From: Chryseolinea soli
GTDB lineage: Bacteria > Bacteroidota > Bacteroidia > Cytophagales > Cyclobacteriaceae
Assembly: GCF_003589925.1 (NCBI RefSeq)
Contig: NZ_CP032382.1
Span: forward strand, 372,001-436,000
DNA length: 64,000 nt
Direction of reading: 5' to 3'
Shown: positions 18,549 through 28,624 of the stretch, piece after piece
How positions within the stretch are numbered: position 1 is the first letter of the stretch
Layout of the letters: the number at the start of each line of letters is the position of its first letter
Translations under genes and position numbers: made by a program
Notes under the pieces: model-generated
Told to the model about the DNA's origin: nothing
Databases searched by the model: none
The model's input: the letters and a program-made list of their open reading frames with translations, nothing else

Positions 18549-18787
18549 GCTGAATTCTTGCTAAATGCCTCACAACGTGTAACGGTAGGGGCTCGCCATG
18601 CTAATATATAAATAAGGGCATCATAAGGCAAAGCAGGACAGGGACAAATCCTTGCCTGTCGCGAGAGATCATTAAACCGGCAAAGCTTTGGTTCCAGGAA
18701 ACCTCAATCTCCAATCCGCTCGAAGGATGCAAAGAAGGCAAAAAAAAGGAAATGCGCTGTCCTTTGCGCGGGCGTTGAATTCATTTT

Positions 18788-18880
18788 AAACCACAAAGAC
18801 GCAAAGGACGCAAAGAAGACGCAAAGGAGGTTTATATTTCTTTGCGTTTACTTTGCGCTCTTTGCGCCTTTGCGGTGAAA
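18788..18880. repeat. Dispersed imperfect inverted repeat, family 2, copy 1
   Basis: The left arm ACCACAAAGACGCAAAGG faces a right arm CTTTGCGCCTTTGCGGT, with further CGCAAAG units between. A related element with CACAGAGGCGC arms lies at 46840-46905. Both sit just downstream of a minus-strand gene's end and upstream of another minus-strand gene's start region. The rest of the 340-bp gap (18549-18887) shows nothing else I can name. Confidence 0.65.
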
Positions 18881-18889
18881 TGTATTTTG

Positions 18890-20293
<1,404 letters not shown>

Positions 20294-20353
20294 CTATTCG
20301 ATTTCTATTCAATTTCTTTTCGATTTCTGGCATTTTGCCTGTGAATCAAAATC

Positions 20354-20370
20354 GTGCAAACGTTTCGCTA
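20354..20370. promoter_or_regulatory. Candidate LacI-family operator, copy 2
   Basis: GTGCAAACGTTTCGCTA, identical over 17 bases to 13937-13953, lies 82 bp upstream of the GH109-like start and about 345 bp upstream of the LacI-type gene. The rest of the 442-bp divergent region (20273-20714) shows no reading frame or second copy of the site. Position next to the regulator gene makes that protein the obvious candidate for binding. Confidence 0.75.
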
Positions 20371-20714
20371 GATTTTTGTTGATAAAATAATTCGGTATTG
20401 CCGTAACATTGTCCCATAAATGGCAGTCGATTTTGGTGATCTAAAAGGGCCATAGTTTTTCTTCAATTACGGAGTTGCAGCGTTGACCATGCGGGGGATT
20501 TATTAACTTTAAGTTATTGCGTGTTTCGAAGGCGATGAGAACGCGTGTTTGTGTGCCTCTATTCGGTTAGGGATAGAAGTGGAAAGCCCGAAGCGCGCTG
20601 GACGGCAGCGGCTGGCGGACTTGAAACGGATAGCCCGGCCCGAGGAACGAGGGAACCGCCAAACACACACGGGCACACCACCTTTCCTTACCCCCCAACG
20701 TAATCAACGCTTCC

Positions 20715-21731
20715 ATGAAGAAGGCCCCCACCATCAAGGAAATTGCCCGGATGTTAAATTTATCTATCTCGACGGTGTCGCGAGCCTTACACAATAGCGA
20801 AGACATTAGTCCGGCCACCACCAAACGCGTGAAGGAGGTAGCCGATGAGCTGGGCTATGAGCCCAACCAAACGGCGCTCTTCCTGAAATCGGGGAAGACC
20901 CTCACGCTCGGCGTGATCCTCCCCCACCTGTCGGAAGCCTTTTTCTCGGAAGCCATCAGCGGCATCGAAGACTTTGCCAGCGAGCACAACTACAACGTGC
21001 TCATGGGCCAAAGCCACGACGACACCGAGCGCGAAAAAAAGATCGTCGAAGCCATGAAGAACCACCGCGTGGACGGCATCCTGGTTTCCATCGCCAAGAA
21101 CACAAAAGACTTTACCCATTTTGATAACCTGAAAAAATACGACATCCCCGTCGTGTTCTTCGACCGCGTGCCCGACCGGAAGGAAGCCAACACGGTGACG
21201 TGTAAAATGGAAGCCGCCATGCAGGAAGCCGTCGAGTTCCTGGTGAAGAACGGCCACACCCGGATCGCGTTCATCAACGGTCCCAAAGACCTGCTGGCTA
21301 CCCGCGAACGTTTGCGCGGCTATGAAAACGCACTCAAGAGTTTGCACGTGTCCATGAACAACCAGTTTGTGGTGCATAGCGACTTGTCGGCTGACGCCAC
21401 CTGCCGCGCCATGCAACACCTGCTCACGCTCAAGCCCGGGCCCAGCGCCGTGATCGCCTTCAACGATTATGTGGCACTCGACGCGATGCAGTATGCGAGA
21501 AAAATGAATATTAAAATAAACAAAGACATTAGCTTTGTGAGCTTTGCCAACCTGCCCGTGTGGAGCTACATGGAAAATCCGCCGCTGGCATCGGTGGAAC
21601 AGTTTCCTTACCGGCAGGGACAGCGCGCCACAGAAATGTTACTCGACATCCTGAACGCGCCACGCACAGCAAAACAGCACGAGAAGTTCAACAAGATCAT
21701 TCTAGAACCCCGGCTTTTTATACATACATGA
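20715..21731 (+). CDS. LacI-family transcriptional regulator
   Basis: 338-residue repressor or activator. The N-terminal helix-turn-helix TIKEIARMLNLSISTVSRALH with hinge region YEPNQTALFLKSGKT is typical of LacI/GalR proteins. The periplasmic-binding-like sensor domain follows (LGVILPHLSEAFFSEAISGIED, VDGILVSIAKN, VVFFDRVPD, AFINGPKDLLATRERLRGY, AVIAFNDYVALDAM). The inducer is not visible. It is the first gene of an operon with the kinase (28-bp gap) and epimerase, and is divergent from the GH109-like gene. Two identical operator candidates at 13937 and 20354 define a probable local regulon. Confidence 0.94.
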   Translation: MKKAPTIKEIARMLNLSISTVSRALHNSEDISPATTKRVKEVADELGYEPNQTALFLKSGKTLTLGVILPHLSEAFFSEAISGIEDFASEHNYNVLMGQSHDDTEREKKIVEAMKNHRVDGILVSIAKNTKDFTHFDNLKKYDIPVVFFDRVPDRKEANTVTCKMEAAMQEAVEFLVKNGHTRIAFINGPKDLLATRERLRGYENALKSLHVSMNNQFVVHSDLSADATCRAMQHLLTLKPGPSAVIAFNDYVALDAMQYARKMNIKINKDISFVSFANLPVWSYMENPPLASVEQFPYRQGQRATEMLLDILNAPRTAKQHEKFNKIILEPRLFIHT

Positions 21732-21759
21732 AGACGTTAATCTTTCGGCAGCAAACAAC

Positions 21760-22842
21760 ATGATCAATTCCATTCTGAGAGCCTATGGCATTGCCGATGA
21801 GCAAAGTGTGGTGGAACCCCTGGTGAGCGGACTCATCAACAAGACCTGGAAGGTGACCAGCGCGGGACAGGATTATATCCTGCAGCGCATCAATCATTTT
21901 GTTTTCAAGAAGCCCTATGAAGTGGCCACCAACATTCGCCTCGTAGACGAATACCTGGCCCAACACCATCCCGACTATCTATTCGTGGCGCCCGTGAAGA
22001 CGCTGAGCAACGAGGACATGGTCTATGACAAAAACGATGGCTACTTCCGCATGTTCCCCTACATCAAAGGGTCGCACACCATCAACGTCGTGTCCAGTCC
22101 CGACGAGGCCTATGAGGCCGCGTTGCAGTTCGGAACCTTTGCGCGCCTGCTGTCGAACTTCGACGCCGGCAAGCTGCACGACACCATCCCCGACTTCCAC
22201 AACCTGACGCTGCGCTATTACCAGTTTGACGACTCGTCAAAATACGGCAACGCCAAACGCATCAAGCGCGCCAAGGCCATCATTGAAGATGCGCGCAAAC
22301 ACCTGCACATCGTGGAGCAGTTCGAGACCGTGCGCCTGAACAAGCGCATCAAACGCCGCGTGATGCACCACGACACCAAGATCAGCAACGTGTTGTTCGA
22401 CGAAAAAGGCAAAGGCCTCTGCATCATCGACCTCGACACGGTGATGCCCGGCTATTTCATCAGCGACGTGGGCGACATGATGCGCACCTACCTCTCGCCC
22501 GCCAACGAAGAAGAAACCGACTTCACCAAAATTGAAGTGCGCGACGACTTCTTCCGCGCCATCGTGCACGGCTATGTGAGCAGCATGGGCAACGAACTGA
22601 TGCCCGAAGAACGCGAACTCATTCTCTACAGTGGATGGTTTCTCATCTACATGCAGGCCATCCGTTTCCTGGCCGACTATTGCAATAACGACGCCTACTA
22701 CGGCGCCAAATATGAAGACCACAACTTTGTGCGCGCCAGCAACCAATTGATCTTGTTGAAACGCCTCGAAGAAAAAACCGACGTGTTCGAAAAGATCATC
22801 GCCGACGAACTGAAACGCAACAACCTCTTCACCCTTTCATGA
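21760..22842 (+). CDS. N-acetylhexosamine 1-kinase-like (APH-fold) kinase
   Basis: Aminoglycoside-phosphotransferase-fold kinase of 360 residues. The N-terminal lobe has LVSGLINKTWKV and YILQRINHFVFKKP. The catalytic loop reads VMHHDTKISNVLFD and the metal-binding motif reads CIIDLDTVMPGYFISDVGDMMRT. This combination resembles NahK, which makes GlcNAc/GalNAc 1-phosphate from the free sugar. A different sugar or small molecule cannot be excluded. Start ATG at 21760 lies 28 bp after the LacI stop, and the stop codon overlaps the epimerase start by four bases (ATGA), so the three genes form an operon. Phosphorylating GalNAc released by the neighbouring GH109-like enzyme is a coherent but inferred role. 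Confidence 0.85.
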   Translation: MINSILRAYGIADEQSVVEPLVSGLINKTWKVTSAGQDYILQRINHFVFKKPYEVATNIRLVDEYLAQHHPDYLFVAPVKTLSNEDMVYDKNDGYFRMFPYIKGSHTINVVSSPDEAYEAALQFGTFARLLSNFDAGKLHDTIPDFHNLTLRYYQFDDSSKYGNAKRIKRAKAIIEDARKHLHIVEQFETVRLNKRIKRRVMHHDTKISNVLFDEKGKGLCIIDLDTVMPGYFISDVGDMMRTYLSPANEEETDFTKIEVRDDFFRAIVHGYVSSMGNELMPEERELILYSGWFLIYMQAIRFLADYCNNDAYYGAKYEDHNFVRASNQLILLKRLEEKTDVFEKIIADELKRNNLFTLS

Positions 22843-23930
22843 GCGCCCCCGCAGCAACTCCCACACAACGACACACGATCGAAAAAAGCTACTGGGGCGA
22901 TGTGGGCGGAAAAGCCATCTGGCTCTACAAGCTTTCGCTCGCCGACGGCTTCCAGGTGTGGGTGACCAACTATGGGGCGATCATTCAATCGCTGCTGGTG
23001 CCACGAGCAAACAGCACGACGGTTGACGTTGTGCTCGGCTACGACACGTTGCAGGAATATATCGATGACCCGTTCTATATGGGTTGTGTGGTAGGCCGCG
23101 TAGCCAATCGCATCGAGACGGGGAAGGTTTCCATTGAAGGAAGGGATTATCAATTGGCGGTGACCGCCGGAGGCTTTCATCATCATGGAGGTCATATTGG
23201 ATTTGGGAAAAAGGTGTGGGAGGCGCAAACTTTTAGCACGGCCACTACAGTGGGCATAACGCTTCAATACATGAGCGCCCATTTGGAAGAAGGTTTTCCC
23301 GGCAACCTGACTACGCGTGTGAAGTATACGCTGCATCCTGACAACCGTTTGAGTGTTGAGTTCTTTGCCACCACCGATCGCGCTACTTTGGTGAATCTGA
23401 CGCAGCACAGTTATTTTAACCTGGGTGGTCACGATCATGGAAACATCGGCGGCCATTTATTAGAAGCCCATGCTGATTGGTATCTGCCGGCAACGAATAG
23501 ACTTGTTCCTACCGGAGAAATTGCGTCTGTGCGTGGCACGCCATTCGACTTCAGGGAAGCCCGTTTCATCGACGAGCAAATCGATGCGGATCACAGTCAG
23601 CTTCGGGCAGCGAGTGGATATGATCACTTTTTTGTGTTGGAGAAAAAACATACGAAGGCCCTCAAACCGGCCGTGACCGTCATCGAGCCACGTTCGCGTA
23701 TGCGGATGGACATTGAGACCACCGAGCCGGGATTTCATTTTTATGCAGGGAATTTTTTGGCGGAGGCGTTTGATGGAAAAAATAAGAGGCAATATCACCA
23801 CCGGGGTGGGTTGTGTATTGAGACGCATCATTTTCCGGATACGCCGAATCATTCGCATTTTCCTACGACGACGTTGTTGCCTGGGGATGAGTTTAGCAGC
23901 AGGACGGAGTTTAGTTTTAAGGAGGCCTAG
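22839..23930 (+). CDS. galM: Aldose 1-epimerase (galactose mutarotase type)
   Basis: Interconverts alpha and beta anomers of an aldose, 363 residues. Family motifs are VGRVANRIETGKVSIEG, the HHHGGHIGFGKKVWEA loop, TQHSYFNLGGH with the catalytic His, and GLCIETHHFPDTPNH with the catalytic Glu. No signal peptide is visible, so it should act in the cytoplasm. It overlaps the kinase gene by ATGA. An anomer-specific kinase such as NahK would benefit from a mutarotase, which fits the operon. The gene's 3' part uses noticeably more G-rich codons than the 5' part, of unclear meaning. Confidence 0.92.
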   Translation: MSAPAATPTQRHTIEKSYWGDVGGKAIWLYKLSLADGFQVWVTNYGAIIQSLLVPRANSTTVDVVLGYDTLQEYIDDPFYMGCVVGRVANRIETGKVSIEGRDYQLAVTAGGFHHHGGHIGFGKKVWEAQTFSTATTVGITLQYMSAHLEEGFPGNLTTRVKYTLHPDNRLSVEFFATTDRATLVNLTQHSYFNLGGHDHGNIGGHLLEAHADWYLPATNRLVPTGEIASVRGTPFDFREARFIDEQIDADHSQLRAASGYDHFFVLEKKHTKALKPAVTVIEPRSRMRMDIETTEPGFHFYAGNFLAEAFDGKNKRQYHHRGGLCIETHHFPDTPNHSHFPTTTLLPGDEFSSRTEFSFKEA

Positions 23931-24020
23931 TCCATTCCTTGCGCCCGGCATTATATTTTGCCATTTTTACAAAACCTGATATGTCCTCACCATTCTTGAT
24001 GACTTTAAAGATTTTTAACG

Positions 24021-24422
24021 GTGTTCATTGAAGTTGCCTATCTGCTCCTCTTATCCTCGGGGGTCTGTCTTCTTGTTGGCACATACCTCTTGCGGAAAGG
24101 AAATCATTTCCTGAAAAATGGAAAGCGGGCCGAGGCTGTCATCATCTCAAATTATTATGACGGCGACGTGTACTACCCCGTGATTCGTTTTCTCACCGAC
24201 AAGCAAGAATGGATCACCTATCAATTTGACACTGGCTATCTTCCCAAAAGACGCGAAGGAAAAAAACTCCAGGTCATCTACGACCCCGAAGATCCAACCG
24301 ATGTTGAAATCTACTCTGTTTTTATGCTGGGAGTGCTGCCCCGGCTTTTCATAGCACTCGCCGTGACGGGGGTTGTGTTTGTTGTTTTAGCTGTTTTGGG
24401 CGTTATTAATCCTTGGGCGTAA
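24021..24422 (+). CDS. DUF3592 small membrane protein, paralogue 1
   Basis: 133-residue protein with a membrane helix at each end and a central soluble beta domain. The central block reads VYYPVIRFLTDKQEWITYQFD, PKRREGKKLQVIYDPEDPTDVEI, as in DUF3592. It uses a GTG start (24021); no in-frame ATG is found nearby upstream. Two close paralogues follow at 24591 and 25879. Function of the family is unknown. Confidence 0.8.
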   Translation: MFIEVAYLLLLSSGVCLLVGTYLLRKGNHFLKNGKRAEAVIISNYYDGDVYYPVIRFLTDKQEWITYQFDTGYLPKRREGKKLQVIYDPEDPTDVEIYSVFMLGVLPRLFIALAVTGVVFVVLAVLGVINPWA

Positions 24423-24590
24423 AATCCCGGTCTCTCTTTGCCTGCGTCAAACTTTCCCATCATGATCGTTTCTGGCATCAGCCGGGTGAGTTCACGTTTT
24501 TAAGAAGCAACCCTTGCGTCTTGCATAATCTTTCGACATTTTTGAGCGACCCTTGTTCGTATTGGTAATTCATTGTTAAAAACTGTAGCA

Positions 24591-24998
24591 GTGTCACCTG
24601 AATTGATAATTCTTTTCGTCTCCACGGTTCTTCTTATTATGGGGGTCTATTTCTGGCAAAAGGGAAGTCATTTACTAAAACATGGAAAGAAGGCGCAGGC
24701 TGTTGTTTTCTCGAATAATTTTGAAGCCTCCGACAACGGCGGCGTGTATTATCCCGTGGTTCGTTTTCTCACCGACAAGCAAGAATGGATCACACAGGAG
24801 CTCAACTTTGGAACCAACCCCAAAAAACCCGAAGGAACAAAACTCCAGGTGATCTACGACCCCGAAAATCCAACCGAGGTACAGATCGACTCTACCTTTA
24901 TGCTCGAAATACTCCCCCGAATTTTCGCTGCGCTTGGCGTGATGGGTTTGGTGTTCGTTACTTTGGAGGTCTTAGAGATCATAAATACGATACCGTAA
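24591..24998 (+). CDS. DUF3592 small membrane protein, paralogue 2
   Basis: Second DUF3592 copy. The central block GGVYYPVVRFLTDKQEWITQ and KLQVIYDPENPTEVQIDS matches its neighbours closely. I choose the GTG at 24591, because it aligns the N-terminal helix (SPELIILFVSTVLLIMGVY) with paralogue 3. A TTG at 24573 would add six residues. A C-terminal membrane helix follows the conserved block. Function unknown. Confidence 0.78.
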   Translation: MSPELIILFVSTVLLIMGVYFWQKGSHLLKHGKKAQAVVFSNNFEASDNGGVYYPVVRFLTDKQEWITQELNFGTNPKKPEGTKLQVIYDPENPTEVQIDSTFMLEILPRIFAALGVMGLVFVTLEVLEIINTIP

Positions 24999-25054
24999 GT
25001 TGACGGCCACAAAACATTCCTCGAAAATTTAACCGCTAAGAAGCCATTCGCCCC

Positions 25055-25669
25055 ATGTCCACTATTGAGCAAACACCGTTGTCGCCCAAAGAAATTTATG
25101 GAGGCTTTTGGATCAGGTTAGGTTCTTTCGCTCTCGACTTCCTGGTGATTATACCTGTGGCCAGTCTTAGCCTTTATTTTTTAAGCGTGAGCAAGATATT
25201 GTACTACGCGTTCGTGCTGCCGAATCTTGCCTTTGTCCTGTTCTTCCATGTTTATTGCGTGAAGCAGTGGGGCGGCAGTCCTGGAAAGCTAGCGCTAGGA
25301 TTGAAGATCGTAAAAGAAAACGGGGAGGATGTTGGCTGGGACGAGGCCGTGACGAGACATGTGGTGATGCTCGCCCTCACGTTGATCACTGCCGTAGTGA
25401 CGATAATTTCCATTTACCAGGTTCCCAACGACGTTTATTACGCGTCAAATCTCATGAAACGCAGTCAGGCCATTTCGGGAGTTTATCCGAAGTTCTCCTT
25501 TTTTCTGTCTGTTTGTACGAATATCTGGATGTATAGCGAATTCCTGGTTTTGCTGACGAATCGTAAAAGAAAAGCCATACATGATTATATGGCGGGGACG
25601 GTTGTGATCAGAGCGAAGTATCAGCGGCTTGTAAAGGACAGCGCAAAGGTCGAGACGGTTGGAGTTTAG
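25055..25669 (+). CDS. RDD-family membrane protein
   Basis: 204-residue inner-membrane protein with the RDD domain. The first helix begins GGFWIRLGSFALDFLVI, containing the Arg and Asp that name the family. The second signature is GGSPGKLALGLKIVKENGEDVGWDEAVTRH, and the last is NRKRKAIHDYMAGTVVI. Four to five membrane segments are expected. RDD proteins have been proposed as transporters or as accessory membrane proteins; none is shown here. It lies between two DUF3592 paralogues with about 57 bp to the upstream one, which suggests a shared transcript. Confidence 0.87.
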   Translation: MSTIEQTPLSPKEIYGGFWIRLGSFALDFLVIIPVASLSLYFLSVSKILYYAFVLPNLAFVLFFHVYCVKQWGGSPGKLALGLKIVKENGEDVGWDEAVTRHVVMLALTLITAVVTIISIYQVPNDVYYASNLMKRSQAISGVYPKFSFFLSVCTNIWMYSEFLVLLTNRKRKAIHDYMAGTVVIRAKYQRLVKDSAKVETVGV

Positions 25670-25683
25670 GTTTATATTTTAAA

Positions 25684-25728
25684 ATCCGGAATATCAGGCC
25701 TTCATTCAACTTAGGGCATAAGTCAACG
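25684..25728 (+). pseudogene. Remnant of a second DUF1330-type gene
   Basis: About 45 bases match the 3' part of the intact DUF1330 gene (27974-28017) with only a few changes, including an insertion that breaks the frame. The shared stretch begins ATCCGGAATA and ends GGCATAAGTCAACG. No reading frame surrounds it. It therefore looks like the leftover of a duplicate or of a rearrangement. Confidence 0.55.
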
Positions 25729-25878
25729 CTACTAATCTTTGGACGTAAAAATCCACGCATGTCGTATATATAAATATCAACGCTGTGTAACACACTAGCT
25801 ATTTCGTATCTTTAAAAGGCTCCGTCAAAGAATTTAGATCTTTGAACTGCAAATCGCCGGGGTGGATGACCACTGTTA

Positions 25879-26304
25879 ATGCCTTCGATTTTGGATTTCG
25901 AGTTATTTATCGTCATTCTATCTTCTGTTCTCCTCATTGTTGGCGCGAAGCTCTGGCAAGACGGAAATCATTTGGTGAAAAATGGAAAGACGGCAACGGC
26001 GGTCGTCTTTAGAAACAATTTCAAAACCTACCTGGAGGGCGGCAGCGGACTTTACTATCCCGTGGTCCGTTTTCTTACCGATAAACAAGAATGGATCACG
26101 GAGGAGCTGAGTGTAGGATACAATCCCAAAAAACGCGAGGGCGCGAAACTCCGGGTGATCTATGATCCTGAAAATCCTACTGAAGTGGAAATTCACTCCA
26201 TCCTTCAACTTAGAATATTGCCTTTGCTTTTTATCGTTGCTGGGGTTGCTGGGATGGGGCTCTCTTCTCTGGAGTATTTGGGAATCACGGACATTGTGAA
26301 GTGA
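25879..26304 (+). CDS. DUF3592 small membrane protein, paralogue 3
   Basis: 141-residue member of the DUF3592 family with an ATG start. The N-terminal helix (LFIVILSSVLLIVGAKLW) is followed by GLYYPVVRFLTDKQEWITEELSVG and KLRVIYDPENPTEVEIHS, then a C-terminal helix. It is separated from the other two copies by the RDD gene and the DUF1330 remnant. Similarity is spread over the whole length, so all three are full copies. Function unknown. Confidence 0.8.
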   Translation: MPSILDFELFIVILSSVLLIVGAKLWQDGNHLVKNGKTATAVVFRNNFKTYLEGGSGLYYPVVRFLTDKQEWITEELSVGYNPKKREGAKLRVIYDPENPTEVEIHSILQLRILPLLFIVAGVAGMGLSSLEYLGITDIVK

Positions 26305-26356
26305 CAAGGACAAAATGCATAACCAAAAATTTGACTCTCCAGGGTTATTCAATTAT

Positions 26357-27040
26357 CTATTTACGCAAAGGCACTTGTGCAATCATATATAAATTAAATC
26401 CCTCACCAAAATTGTGATACAGGACCGGTGGATCGACCACCCGGTCTGAAAATCCAAAATTCCAAGTGCGGAAGTCATTAGATCCATCTCCCGGGATCGG
26501 AATATCCTCTATTTTCGCCAGACTGGAATCAAAGCATAGGCCCTCACTGAACGAGCCATTTTTTTTAAGGTCGGCTATCTTTGCGCAGCTTACAAGCAAA
26601 GTAATCTTAAAGGACTGTTTTTTAATAAAGTTGATTAAGTCTTGGTTTCTCGAGACTACTTCCACTACAAAAGTATCCTTCGGGACAAGTTTTTTCATGC
26701 AGACACCATCCATCTCGCCTTCAATAGACGAATAGTATTCTTCACCCGAAAGCTGCTCCATTGGATTGATCGATTTTTCCGAAAAAACCATAAAATTTAC
26801 ATGCTTGCTCATATAAGGAAAGCCCCTGAGTTTTGCCTTCAGGTCCTTCAATATTGCTAATCGCCAATTTTGAATCCAGAAAACGAGCGTATCCGAGGAA
26901 GGATTTAGGTATTGGATGGTAAATACCACTTCCTTTTCCAATAATTGATATTCGATGGAGACCTTTAGCTTCTCAGCGTTAGCATTAGACATGCTTAGCG
27001 TGATAACAAACAAAATCGCCAAAAACTTTCCTGCTTTCAT
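26357..27040 (-). CDS. Exported protein of unknown function
   Basis: Start chosen at the ATG at 27040, which has AGGAAC just upstream and gives a signal peptide (MKAGKFLAILFVITLSMSNA). An upstream GTG would only add six residues. The mature part of about 205 residues looks beta-rich (KLKVSIEYQLLEKEVVFTIQYLN) and contains two Cys residues (about 125 and 165 of the precursor). I recognise no family. The C-terminal segment VLYHNFGEGFNLYMIAQVPL is hydrophobic but not a membrane helix. It lies next to another exported unknown gene on the same strand. Confidence 0.65.
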   Translation of the reverse strand: MKAGKFLAILFVITLSMSNANAEKLKVSIEYQLLEKEVVFTIQYLNPSSDTLVFWIQNWRLAILKDLKAKLRGFPYMSKHVNFMVFSEKSINPMEQLSGEEYYSSIEGEMDGVCMKKLVPKDTFVVEVVSRNQDLINFIKKQSFKITLLVSCAKIADLKKNGSFSEGLCFDSSLAKIEDIPIPGDGSNDFRTWNFGFSDRVVDPPVLYHNFGEGFNLYMIAQVPLRK

Positions 27041-27111
27041 ATTGTTCCTGTTTCGCACCCTTTATTCCTCACATTTCGCCTTACTATTCCAACCCATCCC
27101 TATCACTTCCT

Positions 27112-27564
27112 TCACCTCTTCTCGCATTTTAAAATCGATTCCTGGTTGATTGATTTTAGCTTCTCGTGATACGAAAATTCAATTTCAAATTCCCCTTTTT
27201 CATTTTTACCCGCCAACCCAAAATTATCTCCAATCGCCAAAATGTCGCCCTCCTTAACGAATATTTTAAAAAGCCTTCTATAAGCAACGACGGTGGTGTC
27301 GTTGACCTTGATTAAAACGCTAATCTGACTATCATATTTATAGGTAAAAATTCTAAATACTTTACCCGTTAAAATCGATCGAACGGAGTCGGTGTCACGC
27401 GAATTAATTACAGCGCTGTACTCAGGACTATGATGTGAACTTTGCGCATTAAAATCTTTAAAACGCCCTCCCTTTATGGGGCATTCGCAGGTTTGCGCTA
27501 GTGCAGTCTGGGGAAAAGCTAGACCAATCCCAATGGTCAATAAAACTTCAAATATCTGTTTCAT
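27112..27564 (-). CDS. Exported protein with possible degenerate M23/LytM-like domain
   Basis: Start chosen at 27564 (AAAGGA three bases before it), giving signal peptide MKQIFEVLLTIGIGLAFPQT. The 150-residue product has Cys residues right after cleavage (CECPIKGG). The segment GKVFRIFTYKYDSQISVLIKVNDT, then VAYRRLFKIFVKEGDILAIGDNFGLAG, then FEIEFSYHEK follows the order of strands in M23 peptidase domains. The zinc-binding HxxxD and HxH residues are absent. A non-catalytic LytM-like fold is my inference and could be wrong. Role unknown. Confidence 0.55.
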   Translation of the reverse strand: MKQIFEVLLTIGIGLAFPQTALAQTCECPIKGGRFKDFNAQSSHHSPEYSAVINSRDTDSVRSILTGKVFRIFTYKYDSQISVLIKVNDTTVVAYRRLFKIFVKEGDILAIGDNFGLAGKNEKGEFEIEFSYHEKLKSINQESILKCEKR

Positions 27565-27765
27565 CATTCCTTTATAGGTATAGGGAGATCGGTTTAGGAT
27601 ATTTAGCTCAAAACTAAATGGCTCCTGAAATAAAACTAACGCAAAGCGCGGCAAAAACAAACCAGGCGTTTCAAACAATTAAAAAACCAAAGAACAAATC
27701 CTCATTCCCACCGTTTTGAATTATATCGGCCTGATCAATAGAGCATAAGTAACCAATACAAAAAA

Positions 27766-28062
27766 ATGGCAGTATACATTGTAAACGCTTACGACATCCA
27801 CGACTTTGAAACGTTTAGTAAATATCCGCCTCAAGTAGGGCCGTTGCTCGTAAAGCATGGCGCAAAACTTCTTGCCATGGAAACAAACCCAAGAGCATTA
27901 GAGGGCACACCCAAAACCATGAATGCCATCGTTGAATTCCCATCGGAAGATGCCGTGAATAATTTTTACAACGATCCGGAATACCAGGCCTTCATCGACT
28001 TAAGGCATAAGTCAACGTCAAATTGCACGATGGTGATGCTTCATCAGTTTGAAAGGAGGTGA
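27766..28062 (+). CDS. DUF1330 family protein
   Basis: 98-residue cytoplasmic protein of the DUF1330 dimeric alpha/beta-barrel type. The typical strand order is visible: AVYIVNAYDIHDFETFSKY, VGPLLVKHGAKLLAMETNP, TMNAIVEFPSEDAVNNFYNDPEYQAF and the last strand CTMVMLHQF. Family function is not settled. A 45-bp remnant of a second copy lies at 25684, about 2.3 kb upstream. Confidence 0.85.
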   Translation: MAVYIVNAYDIHDFETFSKYPPQVGPLLVKHGAKLLAMETNPRALEGTPKTMNAIVEFPSEDAVNNFYNDPEYQAFIDLRHKSTSNCTMVMLHQFERR

Positions 28063-28081
28063 TTGACTCCGTGCTTCAAAT

Positions 28082-28612
28082 CTAAGGATTGGATGAAGTG
28101 TTGCGTGCTTTTTCCTTTTTCTCCATTATTTCAAGATAATACTTCTCATCAAATATTATCTTTTCTCCTTTGTTCCTTTTAAACTCATTGAATATGGTTA
28201 AGAGCGCTGTGTAATCCCAATTCAAGGAACGATTTATGTCGACTTTTTTGCCGCCTGATACCATTCTTAAAAAGTAATTCACCCTGCCCGGCCCTCTACC
28301 CTGTGATTTAATTTGAACAACGGTTGTCCTGATATCGAATTGTTTCTCCCATCGGGTATTATAATGCGATCCGGCGACTAGCAAATTACCATCCAGGAAC
28401 CGCACCTCATAAATAAACGTCCTTGCACGGACAACGGCAAAGAAACCTATTACTAAACCAATGACGGCGATCGCCCATGCCGTTATTTCAAGGTTGCTTT
28501 GTGCTTTTGAAAAATGGGAGATTACCCCCGCAGCTGTTAATAGCAGGAACCGCGGCAAAAACGCTTCCCAAAATCTGGTTCCAAACTTCACGTAATCGGT
28601 CGTTAACGTCAT
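28082..28612 (-). CDS. Two-TM membrane protein, unknown
   Basis: 176 residues with two hydrophobic segments near the N-terminus (about residues 18-35 and 43-63), followed by a soluble domain (YEVRFLDGNLLVAGSHYNTRW, then VNYFLRMVSGGKKVDINRS). The layout resembles small membrane proteins with a PH-like cytoplasmic domain, but I cannot confirm a family. It lies 12 bp downstream of the M50-like gene on the same strand, so the two are probably co-transcribed. Confidence 0.65.
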   Translation of the reverse strand: MTLTTDYVKFGTRFWEAFLPRFLLLTAAGVISHFSKAQSNLEITAWAIAVIGLVIGFFAVVRARTFIYEVRFLDGNLLVAGSHYNTRWEKQFDIRTTVVQIKSQGRGPGRVNYFLRMVSGGKKVDINRSLNWDYTALLTIFNEFKRNKGEKIIFDEKYYLEIMEKKEKARNTSSNP

Positions 28613-28624
28613 AAACTATGCAAA

